64,000 nt of DNA from Epithemia pelagica (Eukaryota > Bacillariophyta > Bacillariophyceae > Surirellales > Surirellaceae), in the NCBI GenBank assembly GCA_946965045.2, contig OX337242.1, positions 930,001 to 994,000 of the forward strand, in the 5' to 3' direction. The position numbers and the translations under genes are program-made. This document shows, one piece after another, positions 40,699 through 50,943 of the stretch. Each line of letters opens with the position of its first letter. The first letter of the stretch is position 1. The notes beneath the pieces were generated by a model. The model ran no database searches. It was not told where the DNA came from and saw only the letters and a program-made list of their open reading frames with translations.

Positions 40699-42471
40699 AT
40701 GATGATGCGAAATCGGCGAAATGAACCGCTTGTTCCGGTTTTTTGGCTTTCGGTAGTCGTTGTGGTAGTGAGTTGGAAGCATGGATTGGTAGTCCAAGCA
40801 TTTGTTCCCACCCAATCCTTCTTGCCACCACTTCCTTGGTCGTCATCGAATGTTGTGATTGGTGGTCATCCAGAGTGGTGGTTGCGGGCACCCCAGCAGA
40901 CACGGACAACAATTCGCAAGTCCTACCGAAAGCGGTCGGTACCGACATCGCTTCGAGAAGGAAACGATTCCGACAATCCCTGGATCCCTCCACCGACAAC
41001 AAGGACAACGACCACCAACCCTCTTCCGCTGTCGAGTACCCTTGGTGGTGGTAAAAAGTCGGAACATGATTCAGCGATGGACGACGAGCAACAAGATGTA
41101 TCATCTCCGAACGATATTACAAGAATCGAGGAAGAGTCACTGGAAAGGAGGGATCTTGCTTGGGTCTCTAAGATATTTTTCGACGAACCGACCGACAACA
41201 ACGAGGGAGACAATCCTTCGGCGCGGGCGGTATGGCTCTTAAATGCCGTGGCCATTATATGGGGGACCCAGCATGCTGTGATCAAGACAGTTGTGACAAA
41301 TCCAAATCCAATCACTGATGGTGGCTGGGACTGGACGACCAGTGGCAATGTTGTTGGCGATACGGCCACTGCTGCCATGTTCACATTGATTCGCTTCTCC
41401 TTGGCGGCAGCCTTGGCCAGTCCGTATACACCAGGCTTGAGGGAATGGTGGAACGACATTCAAAGAATCGAACCAATAGCATTGCCTGTCTCGGAAGGGG
41501 GAGAAACCAATGGTGCAACGTCCATGGAAACAACCACGAATGGAATCGGCACTACTGGTTCCGTTATCGAAACCAGCCAAGATACAGAACCGTATCACAC
41601 GACGCAGGTTGGAACGGTAGACAAATGGGACACTGTGGCAATGGCATGGCGATGGGGTGCTGAGCTGGGTGTATGGATGTTTCTAGGATTTGCTTTTCAA
41701 GCCATTGGCTTACAATACACCACGGCTCAAAAATCAGGATTTCTCTTGTACCTCAACTGCAAATTTGTTCCCTTTTTTGCAGCGGTTCTGTTTGGACGGT
41801 CCATTTCGACCGCCACCTGGCTCAGTGCCTTGGTAGCAGTTGTCGGTACGGCCCTATTGGCAGTGGGAAGCAGTTCGGGTTTGAGCGCAGGGAGCGCCAA
41901 CGATTGGAATGTGGGAGACTTGTGGAGTATTGCGGCCGCCATGACGTCGGCCATGTTTATTTTACGCATGGAACGAGCTAGCACGGCGGTGGCAGACAAC
42001 CAGGCTAGTGAATTGAATGCTGCCTGTTTGTGGATTGTGGCCCTCTTGGCCAGTTTTTGGACGTGGGGGGCTGGAACATTGGCCGCACCCGAAATGGAAA
42101 TGACGAGTGACCTGACAACCAGCACGTTGTCCCAACTACCGACGACGGCGTCCACGACAGTTCTGCTCGAGTCCATGAGCAACATGGTACAAGATTCGTG
42201 GTTGGCCTTTTTGTATTTGGGTGGCATTGCGACGGCCGTTTGCAATTGGTTACAAACCAAGGCACAACGCTACGTTAGCGCCGAACGAGCCTGTGTCATT
42301 TATGCCATGGACCCAGTCTATGGTGCCCTGTTTAGTGCCTGGTGGTTGGGTGAATCGCTTCCCGGAACATGGGGCTACCTGGGAGCCGGTCTCATTACAG
42401 TGGCGGCCGCGACCAATGCATTCTTTATGGACAACAACGACACCGTAAAAGACGAGACAACGTCTTCATGA
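40699..42471 (+). CDS. EamA/DMT-family transporter with plastid-type presequence, 590 aa
   Basis: The start is ATG 40699 (ACAATGATG); the frame opens upstream at TTG. The N-terminus is basic, then hydrophobic (VPVFWLSVVVVVVSW), then GLVVQAFVPTQS: cleavage before Phe is the pattern of diatom plastid signal-plus-transit peptides. A Ser/Thr/Arg-rich linker follows. From about 200 the EamA domains begin (WLLNAVAIIWGTQHAVIKTV), with roughly ten helices including FLYLNCKFVPFFAAVLFGR, WSIAAAMTSAMFILRMERAS and ACVIYAMDPVYGALFSAWWLGES. The DMT superfamily covers metabolite exporters and plastid phosphate translocator relatives; the substrate here is unknown. A 60-residue insert (about 260-315) separates the first two helices from the rest. 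Confidence 0.85.
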   Translation: MMMRNRRNEPLVPVFWLSVVVVVVSWKHGLVVQAFVPTQSFLPPLPWSSSNVVIGGHPEWWLRAPQQTRTTIRKSYRKRSVPTSLREGNDSDNPWIPPPTTRTTTTNPLPLSSTLGGGKKSEHDSAMDDEQQDVSSPNDITRIEEESLERRDLAWVSKIFFDEPTDNNEGDNPSARAVWLLNAVAIIWGTQHAVIKTVVTNPNPITDGGWDWTTSGNVVGDTATAAMFTLIRFSLAAALASPYTPGLREWWNDIQRIEPIALPVSEGGETNGATSMETTTNGIGTTGSVIETSQDTEPYHTTQVGTVDKWDTVAMAWRWGAELGVWMFLGFAFQAIGLQYTTAQKSGFLLYLNCKFVPFFAAVLFGRSISTATWLSALVAVVGTALLAVGSSSGLSAGSANDWNVGDLWSIAAAMTSAMFILRMERASTAVADNQASELNAACLWIVALLASFWTWGAGTLAAPEMEMTSDLTTSTLSQLPTTASTTVLLESMSNMVQDSWLAFLYLGGIATAVCNWLQTKAQRYVSAERACVIYAMDPVYGALFSAWWLGESLPGTWGYLGAGLITVAAATNAFFMDNNDTVKDETTSS

Positions 42472-43812
42472 AGCAGAAAATACAAGAGCGGTCCCAGAGA
42501 TCAATTTAAAGATTGCCAGAAGTGTTTTGATCCAGCCAGAAACTGAAAGGGAAATCTGGATGTCGAGACGGACGAAAGTGCTCATTGGATGACAACGATG
42601 AGGCTCTACTACGGAATTCTTTTTCTACTGCTCGACTTATTCAAACCAAACTGAGAAGTTGACACACTTGGAAAGTAAAACGTCCATGGAGGATTGGTTC
42701 GGACATGGGAGACACCAACGGATCTTTGCCTTGCACATGATGGTCTAACGGATCTATCCTCGAAAAACGTGACCACAATTTGGCGAAATCTCACCTTTGG
42801 ATCCATACAATAGACATGAAACTTGTCGATGGAGAAGCTAAACTATAGAAATACTCAATCACTCATTCTCAACCATACAGATCTTTACTGGTCGAGCGTC
42901 TTGTCGTTCCTGCCGAGCAACCGTGGTTAACCGGAATGAATCAACGGTGACCTGGTACATGCTAAAACTGTTACCATGGGGCCACACATGACACGAACAA
43001 CCCGATGTGTACAAGATGCATTTGCATTCCCTCCCATGATCCTAGTTGAATCGATGGCGCCGTGATTCGCATCCGATCCACCACTTCAAGGATGGTTGGA
43101 ATTGAACCTTGGTCCATCCAAAGATACTACTTGTCCCCACGGGATAAGAAAAGATCCGAAGCGGAACAGGAGATGGAGAAGGAAGGATTCATGCGACTTT
43201 CCAGTGAGTTGCGTCGATACTCCGAGTTTTACTGGATCGTGGTGAATGCGTTAGCAGTTGGCTGTGTCGTTCCGGTTGGCGAAGACAGAAAAAGAGATGC
43301 AGCATCCCCAAATTGATGCGCGACAATGGTGATCATCATCCTCGCGAGTTTCGTCATGCAAGATGCAAGGTTGCCACGTGATTTGGAGATCATCTGTTCC
43401 AGCCATTCAAACTAGTTCCGTGCATCCGTTGTTATAAATGATAAAAAGATGGTATGGGAACCGGCATGGCAATCGTATTCGATCGTGAGAATGAACCGTT
43501 GAGATTTTCTTAGTTACTTCGTAGCACCACTCACGAGGCGGCGAGTGGTTTGTGTGATTCCCTGTGGGATCGATTTGGGGATTGGCGACAATCCGTCGTG
43601 TCTCTTGGATCTTGGATTGCCTCTCTCCTTCTCTCCCGGGCGCCAATTCCTCCCTTCTCTCTTCTGCCTCATTGTCCCCCATGGGAAGTCCCTCGTTGGG
43701 ACATGCCGTCACCTCCCCCTCTTCTTGTGAAGGATAGGCTGCGATTGGTCCTCAGTCGATCTCATCACGCGCGTCATTCCCTCGGCGAGCCACCTCAAGC
43801 ATCTATTGTACT
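42472..43812. other. intergenic, no gene recognised
   Basis: 1.3 kb between the transporter and the methyltransferase. Short frames (for example 43062-43316, opening at GTG) have no family resemblance. It contains the 3' end of the transporter transcript and the methyltransferase promoter. Confidence 0.4.
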
Positions 43813-45636
43813 ATGTACAATGGTAGAGTAGAGATACAGGGTTTCGTAAAATCGAAACCGGAAAAATCAAGAGAAAATTTTTGTCATCTGAGTCGCATGA
43901 ACGACAACCGAGTCGCTGATAAAGAAAGTACGTCGTACGTCTGCCGTTGCCGATTTCTTTCAGAATGCATTTCGTCCATCCAATCCAAAGATCCATACAA
44001 CGCAAGTGGTCACTATCCAAAGGAACAACGGCAATGGGTCAGGCTTCCAATGGAGCATTGCTTGGACCGTACTACTTCGAACGAAAATGTCCATAGATCC
44101 AACTCGGAACGACAAGAAGATAGTCGTGGCAGGAACATCCTTGATGGGGAAGGTCCTTCGAAGAAACAGAAGGTGTCCAAGGATGATGCGACGACCAGTA
44201 GGAACCAGTCTACTTTATCGAGCTCGCTGTCACTCGACCAAACTCGTGATCTAAAATCTGTGGAGGAAAGGGAGAAAGGGAAGAAGCATGGCGCACTTAG
44301 GATATGTCTTTGTTACCCATCCAACGTTTTTCCTCCAGTCTCAAATAACTTGACACCACAAGCAGAATGCAATTCACTGAAGAGTCCTGCCGCTGCGTCA
44401 ACAAACCGGGAGGTGACTGACACTCACCGAGTCCGCTATCGTTCCGGAGATTTGGTATATTACCGACCACGATCTGACAAAGAGGAAGGGTATCACGGAA
44501 TCTACCAGCATGCACTCCCCCATGCAATGAGCAGCGTGGCTCCTGCCAAGGTTCCTTCTGGCCCTCCACCGTCGGCCACAAGTCCAGTGGAAGGTTCCTA
44601 CCAGAGCGTGGAAACACGTCGATTGGTCCCCGTCTTTATTGGCGAGAAAGGAACCGACAGAATCCAACAACCAACACTATTAATTGTGACACCTACTACG
44701 GAGCGATATCGTCAAATGGCCTTGTCACAGCCGCTGCAAAATGACGATATTTTGGAAGTGGGATGTTCTACCGGCCAAACATCACAAATCCTGGTAAATC
44801 GTGGCGTGCAATCCTGGGTTGGTCTTGATACCTCGACAGAAATGATTGACAGTGTTCAAAGGATGATTCCCAACATGAAGCTTGACGAGAAACTGAGGAG
44901 TTTACAACAATCCACCCAACCATTGCACTCAACAAATCGCTGTCAACAAACGTTTAGTGTTCGAGTGGATGCTTTGTTGGATCCACTCACTGCCCGAAAG
45001 GTTGCCTTGACATTTTCACCAAGTGGTCCATCCACAGTGTTTGTCGACATTGGGGGCAATAGACCCATGGCCGCGGTTTTGAATATGCTTGACTTTTTGT
45101 GGAAACACTTTGGTCATATGAGACAAGTTATTGTCAAGAGCGAGACACTGTTTCAAAGTCTTGTGGAACAGACGGAAACAAATAATCCGAATCGAACGTC
45201 ATGCGACCACATGAATGACAATGGGTGGACCGTTCAAAGCGCATTGCAGTGGATTCGGACGCAACAACAAGTTACAGAGTCTGCTGGTGTCACAGCCGAG
45301 CATGTTGCGGGCGACCCGAAAGACCACACCTCTTCAGAAAGATCGTGTACTCCGTATACGTTTCCCAAACATGCTCTCAAAGCACCTCTTCGGTTGTCAC
45401 CGGTCGATCAAACAACACCCATTTGTCGGTACCACAATTACCATCGCAAGGGATGTCGGCGGTGGTTGCAGCAACAGGGAAAAGTACGTTCAGATTCCAC
45501 TACGGCATTCGGTGTTGATTCAAAGATGAAAGTCAATGAGGAGAAGTGTCCATTTGATCATGAGCACTGTCATTGGTGTCTGAACAAAGGGCATGTGGCA
45601 TTGGATTGTCCGTTGAGACCACGTCGAACGACATGA
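43813..45636 (+). CDS. class I SAM-dependent methyltransferase with C-terminal zinc knuckle, 607 aa
   Basis: ATG at 43813 opens the frame; the first 200 residues are low-complexity and the real start may lie further in. The SAM-binding motif NDDILEVGCSTGQTS lies at about 311-330, followed by WVGLDTSTEMID (motif II). FVDIGGNRPMAAVLNMLDFL and QVIVKSETLF belong to the same Rossmann fold. The C-terminus has Cys/His clusters: CRYHNYHRKGCRRW, KCPFDHEHC, then CHWCLNKGHVALDC, an exact CX2CX4HX4C zinc knuckle. The pairing suggests an RNA-binding methyltransferase (inference); the substrate is not known to me. Confidence 0.75.
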   Translation: MYNGRVEIQGFVKSKPEKSRENFCHLSRMNDNRVADKESTSYVCRCRFLSECISSIQSKDPYNASGHYPKEQRQWVRLPMEHCLDRTTSNENVHRSNSERQEDSRGRNILDGEGPSKKQKVSKDDATTSRNQSTLSSSLSLDQTRDLKSVEEREKGKKHGALRICLCYPSNVFPPVSNNLTPQAECNSLKSPAAASTNREVTDTHRVRYRSGDLVYYRPRSDKEEGYHGIYQHALPHAMSSVAPAKVPSGPPPSATSPVEGSYQSVETRRLVPVFIGEKGTDRIQQPTLLIVTPTTERYRQMALSQPLQNDDILEVGCSTGQTSQILVNRGVQSWVGLDTSTEMIDSVQRMIPNMKLDEKLRSLQQSTQPLHSTNRCQQTFSVRVDALLDPLTARKVALTFSPSGPSTVFVDIGGNRPMAAVLNMLDFLWKHFGHMRQVIVKSETLFQSLVEQTETNNPNRTSCDHMNDNGWTVQSALQWIRTQQQVTESAGVTAEHVAGDPKDHTSSERSCTPYTFPKHALKAPLRLSPVDQTTPICRYHNYHRKGCRRWLQQQGKVRSDSTTAFGVDSKMKVNEEKCPFDHEHCHWCLNKGHVALDCPLRPRRTT

Positions 45637-45973
45637 TCGCTCATCTTCGACAATGCTTGGATAGTGCATGAACTATGTCAAAAAGTGAACGATCTAGGAA
45701 TAAACTCAGCAAATCTCACTCTATTGGGTTGTGTATCATCTATTTATCGTTCGCCCCTGTGTATACTCATCCAAACACCTGCAGTTTGATGCCCTCTCTC
45801 GTGCCCCGTATGTCGTATCTGTGCACTTCTTTTTCTTCTAAGTTTGTCTTGTTTCACTCCTGTGTGTGTATTCTCTTCGGTATTGTCATGGATTGAAGAA
45901 GATTTCTCGAGTCGTCATGTAAAGATATACTTGTATGTAAAATGTAAAACCCACCTTCCAAATGCTCCCATCC
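45637..45973. other. convergent 3' region
   Basis: 337 bp between the 3' ends of the methyltransferase (plus) and bZIP (minus) genes; no gene seen. Both transcripts must end here. Confidence 0.5.
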
Positions 45974-47563
45974 TCAAATATTCATCCCTGGACCGTACGT
46001 CGAATCATGATCCGGTTTTGGTTCCCCGCTGCTCTTGGGAAAGGAATCGCAAGTCTGGACAATTGGTTCCAACGAAACCGTACTGGGGTACGACGTTTGT
46101 CCGAGAAGACGATCCATGGGCAACGTTAACCTGGACATGGTCTGGATGTGAGTCACAGATCGAATCTTCTCCGACTGTTTGCCAAACCAGAATCGCCACA
46201 CTCCCGTCATGAGAGTGACTTTGGAAGGTAAGTCCAAGGCCAGTTCGACTTCGGCCATGCCACCATCTGCAAAGTCCAAGGCGATACCATTCTCTTGTCC
46301 CTTGATCTGATAACGAAGGAGCCGCATCAGCGTCGAATCTCCAAACTTGGCCATGACATTCGAATAGACATGTTCATCAAAGCGTCGCATCTTGTCAGAA
46401 CCCGATAGATGAACCGTGTCGCCTTTGGTGACACCATCAGTAAAGTCAAAGTCCGTAGTGCTTTCCACCAGGTCTTCCCATGAGGACGTTGTGAAGGTCT
46501 TGTTGCTAGCAGGGGCAGTATTCTCACCGGATGAATGGGAGCTGTCCGAAGGCTGGAAATTGTGAAACATGAGTTCACGACTCTTCAAGAATTCACCCAC
46601 AACCTTGCGTCGATCTTCCAACAAGTTACTCTTGTTTTCGAGTTCTTCACAACGTTTCTCAATGTCCAACAGTTCTTGGTGTCGAGCCTTCTTGCGGATT
46701 CTTGTACTCTTGGCATGTTCTCTGTTGCGCGTCCTTGTTAGTTCCAATCGTTCGAGTTCGCTTAGGTCTTCGCGTTTCCGTCCTCGCTGGGGCTTTGATT
46801 TGAGAGCAGCCTCCACTTGTTCCATTCGAATATTATCGATAAAGGCTCGCCCTCCGACACTTTCTCCATCATTGAGATCCGCTGCGTGGGTCGACTTGGG
46901 AGAAATGGTTTGCGCAGGAACAGGAGCCGGCACCTGAGGTGGTTGCGGACAAGCAGGAGGAACACTTGAGAGCGTTGGAGCAGAAAATGCTGCTGCTTGT
47001 TGATGAATGAGATTCGCGTGGTGGTTCAAAGGGTTCGCTGCTGCACTGGCCGTTGCCGCAAAGGTGGCGGCACTGGCCGCTGCCGCAACTTGTAGGGCAG
47101 CAAGTTGCTCCGGCGAGAACACTCCAATGTTCCCCATGTTGGGCGCATAGGATAGCGTTGGAGCTGGAGCAATGGCAGGGGCCGACTGAGGAAGCGCAAG
47201 GTGGTTTGGTGCAATGGCGAGGTTGTTGTTCGGAATATGAGGCTTGGTTTTCTTTGGAGGAACGCGTCGCTTCTTTGGAGGTGTACTAGCCGCAGGAAGT
47301 GGTTGTGGACCGTTGTGAAATGTCATAATGTTGCTCGCAGTGGTGGCAGTATTGCCGGTTGTTGGAGAATTGGGAGCGGTCACTTGTCCTCGTGTATCGG
47401 ACCTTATTTCCAACAAGGCCGAGGCAAGCAGAGATTCATCCGTTGTTGCGGCTGCAGTATAATGAGGAGTGGGCGTGCTTCGTTGACTATCACTACCAGG
47501 ATCTTGTCGAATCATTGTCGGCATTCGAATGCTTCGCGTATCATGAGGAGTTTCTAGAAGCAT
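45974..47563 (-). CDS. bZIP transcription factor, 529 aa
   Basis: The start is ATG 47563; the frame opens further up at TTG. A long Ala/Pro/Asn/Gln-rich N-terminus (activation-domain-like, with an AT-hook-free KKRRVPPKKTKP stretch) precedes a bZIP at about 275-335. The basic region RTRNREHAKSTRIRKKA has the N-x7-R spacing, followed by a heptad leucine zipper through LEDRRKVVGEFL. The C-terminal region (about 380-480) contains FTDGVTKGDTVHLSG and MRRFDEHVYSNVMAKFGDS, then GIALDFADGGMAEVELAL, a conserved-looking alpha+beta domain found, as I recall, in other diatom bZIPs. DNA target and signal unknown. Confidence 0.85.
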   Translation of the reverse strand: MLLETPHDTRSIRMPTMIRQDPGSDSQRSTPTPHYTAAATTDESLLASALLEIRSDTRGQVTAPNSPTTGNTATTASNIMTFHNGPQPLPAASTPPKKRRVPPKKTKPHIPNNNLAIAPNHLALPQSAPAIAPAPTLSYAPNMGNIGVFSPEQLAALQVAAAASAATFAATASAAANPLNHHANLIHQQAAAFSAPTLSSVPPACPQPPQVPAPVPAQTISPKSTHAADLNDGESVGGRAFIDNIRMEQVEAALKSKPQRGRKREDLSELERLELTRTRNREHAKSTRIRKKARHQELLDIEKRCEELENKSNLLEDRRKVVGEFLKSRELMFHNFQPSDSSHSSGENTAPASNKTFTTSSWEDLVESTTDFDFTDGVTKGDTVHLSGSDKMRRFDEHVYSNVMAKFGDSTLMRLLRYQIKGQENGIALDFADGGMAEVELALDLPSKVTLMTGVWRFWFGKQSEKIRSVTHIQTMSRLTLPMDRLLGQTSYPSTVSLEPIVQTCDSFPKSSGEPKPDHDSTYGPGMNI

Positions 47564-49197
47564 GATGCGATCACTCTTCTCTCTCTCTCTTCTTCGCCCT
47601 GGTACACGTGTCTGTTGTTCGACAGGCAATTGTCTTTCTCTTTCCGTTCGGTACCGCTAAATTAGTTGATGTTGGGGCAGAAAACAGAAAGGACGACAAA
47701 ATTATTTAAGTGAGACAAGGGAGATTCCATAAGTGAAAAACAGCAAAAGGCAGCGTCGATCGCTTTGATATGCGTCACACGAATGAAATTCGAGGATGCT
47801 AGTCATCCTCCGAAAACACACGTCGCCATCTGCGTCAGTGTCTTTAGTGGCGAAAATGTCTCGCCTAACCATCGTCCGCTCCGTCCCAGACCCGCCGGCC
47901 GACAACAAGAAAAATGATTCCCGAATGAGATGCACCCATCATCGAGAATCGGAATGAGACAGGAAATAATGATCCACATGCAATATTTTCCTGGAGCCAT
48001 TCCTGGCAATAAAAGCGCACGAGGAATAGGAGAAGTCTGACTCGTACATGATCATGTGCCAAGGTGCGAGACGTATGCAGTATGCACCTTTCTCTATGAA
48101 CGACTTGCGTTCGATTGCTCTCATGAGCCTTTTACTCGAACGCAGTTGTAGACATGATGAAGACGACGGAACCGATCTTTGTTACGATCTCCTCTTGAAT
48201 CTGGATGGTCCTCTAATGAACGTTGCCCACTCGCGTTGTCGAGGAATCTGAAGAAAGCCTCACACAGTTCTCACGCATATCTGATGGCAACCAAGACGCT
48301 TCTATTCTCTCAAAGGACTCACCGTTTGTGCACCGACTTTATCTGGACCCAGATCCAACAACGTTTGTTTTCCTTACTATTGCAAGATTGTGATAAGATG
48401 GAGTTGGGATGCCAGACAGAGAAGAATGAGTCTCTCGTAAGATCCCGGACACGTCGATCTCGAGGATTTCGGATCTTTGCCTCTCAAAGCTTGCAAGGTC
48501 GAATTTGTGAAAAAGTGCAAGTTGCAGAATTGAGTGCATGCGTTCGGCTATGAGTGTGTCATCTCTTCGCGAGCGTTCGCTTGCGCCTTGCGCTCGACTC
48601 TTGCTCGCATCATCTAACGTACATAAACTATGGATGATGTCGTACATAGCCAATCAATCATCTCAGAACAGGCCTTTCTTGGCCTACTCGTACGCCTACT
48701 CCTACTCCGTCCGTACGGAACGTGCAGCTCCTGGTCTGTCGCTGTGTGCTATCGCTATGGGTATTACCTTGGGACATTGTTCAAACGGACCAAATGCCTC
48801 GCACGATCTCTCGTGGGCGAATGATACATGGCCACGAAGAGGCACTATATAACTCGTGTACTAGATACGGTCACTTTCACAAAATACACAGTTACAGGGA
48901 TTTATTCAGACTTGGATTTTTCCCTTTTTCGCAAAAGAGAAAAACGAAAGGTATGCCTACGCGTGATTGACGCGAGCTAATTACATGGCTCGCTTTTAAG
49001 CGCGCGTCGGCCCACAGTCATAGATCTCTGACGAAACGGTCACAACACACAATTTATTTGTGACTCTTGGGCAATTGCTGCACCTCCCACTCCCACCTCC
49101 CACTCCTCCCACATCAACCTTTCCGGTTTTACGGTTGACTCTCTCTGAGACTCCTATTAGAGACCCATCCAAGCGATTATCATTTCGGAAGAACATC
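47564..49197. other. intergenic, no gene recognised
   Basis: 1.6 kb between the divergent bZIP and galactokinase genes. A CT-repeat tract near 47575-47592 lies in the bZIP leader. Many short frames overlap on both strands with no recognisable product. An in-frame GTG-opened extension runs into galactokinase from 49060, but I treat it as leader. Confidence 0.4.
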
Positions 49198-50613
49198 ATG
49201 AAGAGTGGACACCCTCCTAAAATCCAAAAAGTCCATAATTTGTCTGATCCTTTGAAGGCATTGATTGCCAAGGCCAAGGAACTCTATCAATACAAATTGG
49301 CTTACTTCGCTCACAGTCATGACCCTCCAGCATACATTGTCGCATCTCCTGGTCGAGTGAATTTGATTGGAGAACATACGGACTACACTGGAGGTTTTGT
49401 CTTGCCCATGGCACTTTCTCAAGACTATTCCACTGTTGTTTATGGCACAGGTTATCTCAAAACCGGAAAAGGCACCGGTGATACAACAATCCGTATTCGA
49501 TTTTGCTCCGACGCTGGAGAAAATCCGGACGTCATTGAAGAGAGAAGAATCTCTGGATTTTATCCCCCACCCGAGGAATCCGATGAGCGATCCTGGGCCG
49601 ATTACGTCGTTGGCACGGTTGTTCAGTACAAGGAAGATTTGCCCAAGCAAGGATGTCACTTTGAATTGTGTTTTGCCATTGCCAGCTCGGTGCCCTTGGG
49701 TGGCGGCCTGTCTTCTTCGGCCTCTTTGGAAACTGCCGTGGCTGTTTTTGCAGAATGCTTCATGCATGATTGCGCCTTTTCCTCGGCCGACCCCAAGGTA
49801 GAAGTTGACACGGAGCGAGCTTTGCGCTGCCAAAAGGCCGAAAATGAATGGGCTCATTCTCCTTGTGGAATCATGGACCAAATGGTTGTTTCCAAAGCAA
49901 CTGAAGGAGATTTGTTGCTCATTGATTGCCGTGACTACACCACGACCCCGGTCCCAATGAAAACGGGCACGGGTGGCAAGCTCCCAGTTGTTGTTGTGAC
50001 CAACTCTCTGGTATCACACTCGATTGCGGACGGTGAATATGGCAAGAGACGTGCCGAATGCTACGATGCTGTCCAAGCCATGCAAGAAGTTCCTTTGTAC
50101 CACGTACTAAGTCTGCGAGATGCCACGATGCAGGATGTCAAGGATGCTCAAGCCAAAATGACGGACAAAATTTTTCGCCGAGCCAAGCACGTTGTCACCG
50201 AAAATCAGCGTACCAAGGAGGCCAAGATTTGCTTAAAAGTTGGCACCTGGGATCGTCTGGGAGAGCTCATGAATGCAAGCCATGCGAGTTTGAAGGATGA
50301 TTATGAAGTTTCTTGCGATGAGATAGACTTTTTAGTCGACATGGCACAGAAGTTTGATGGAGTTTACGGAAGTCGTATCACGGGCGGCGGTTTTGGTGGC
50401 TGCATCGTTACGCTCGTTCAAAGACAAGCAGCTGATGCACTTATCGAATACTTGCAAAAGGAATACAAGAGCAAGTACGATAAAGTTTGCCCCTGCTTTA
50501 CGTCCGAACCAGGAGCCGGCGCACGAGTCCTTGGCATTGATATGGATTGCAAGCCTGAAAGTGATTTCTTCAAAGATTTACCCAGTGTGAGGAAACTGAA
50601 AGAGGCCAACTAA
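49198..50613 (+). CDS. GALK: galactokinase (GHMP kinase), 471 aa
   Basis: The start is ATG 49198 (ATCATGAAG); upstream in-frame sequence is Pro/Thr-rich and opens at GTG. It phosphorylates the C1 hydroxyl of galactose, the first committed Leloir step. The signature GRVNLIGEHTDYTGGFVLP lies at about 52-70, the GHMP ATP-binding PLGGGLSSSASLETA at about 164-178, the catalytic-Asp region SPCGIMDQMV near 220, and the C-terminal GGGFGGCIVTLV near 396-407. All key motifs are intact and the length is normal for eukaryotic enzymes. No targeting sequence is obvious, so it is probably cytosolic. Confidence 0.95.
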   Translation: MKSGHPPKIQKVHNLSDPLKALIAKAKELYQYKLAYFAHSHDPPAYIVASPGRVNLIGEHTDYTGGFVLPMALSQDYSTVVYGTGYLKTGKGTGDTTIRIRFCSDAGENPDVIEERRISGFYPPPEESDERSWADYVVGTVVQYKEDLPKQGCHFELCFAIASSVPLGGGLSSSASLETAVAVFAECFMHDCAFSSADPKVEVDTERALRCQKAENEWAHSPCGIMDQMVVSKATEGDLLLIDCRDYTTTPVPMKTGTGGKLPVVVVTNSLVSHSIADGEYGKRRAECYDAVQAMQEVPLYHVLSLRDATMQDVKDAQAKMTDKIFRRAKHVVTENQRTKEAKICLKVGTWDRLGELMNASHASLKDDYEVSCDEIDFLVDMAQKFDGVYGSRITGGGFGGCIVTLVQRQAADALIEYLQKEYKSKYDKVCPCFTSEPGAGARVLGIDMDCKPESDFFKDLPSVRKLKEAN

Positions 50614-50943
50614 AACAAGAATATTCCAGCCTTGGAAGTTGTGAGCATTCATCTTGACGTTGGTTAACTTTTGGCAGCATCTAGGACAACCCTGTTAATC
50701 GGAGACTTTGTTTTAACAAGTAGTTGAAGTTATGTTAGAAAGGCAAAATGCTTACGCATTAGGTTGTGTGTGGGGTAGAGTTCATTGTATCTTTTACTGC
50801 ATATTTGCCATAGCAGGAGAAGTTAAAGTTTCATGAAGAATGGATATTTATTTTATTGTGTGTAACATGGTGCCTCGAGTGCAGTACTGTATGTTTAGCC
50901 TTAATACAACAAAAGAGTTTCTTTGTGGGACCAGCAATGTGAT
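50614..50943. other. convergent 3' region
   Basis: 330 bp between the 3' ends of galactokinase and the TLDc gene; AT-rich, no gene seen. Confidence 0.5.

Noticed and set aside
43062-43316. 84-codon + strand frame as a small gene
   Set aside because: It opens at GTG and has no recognisable feature; I found no splice partner.
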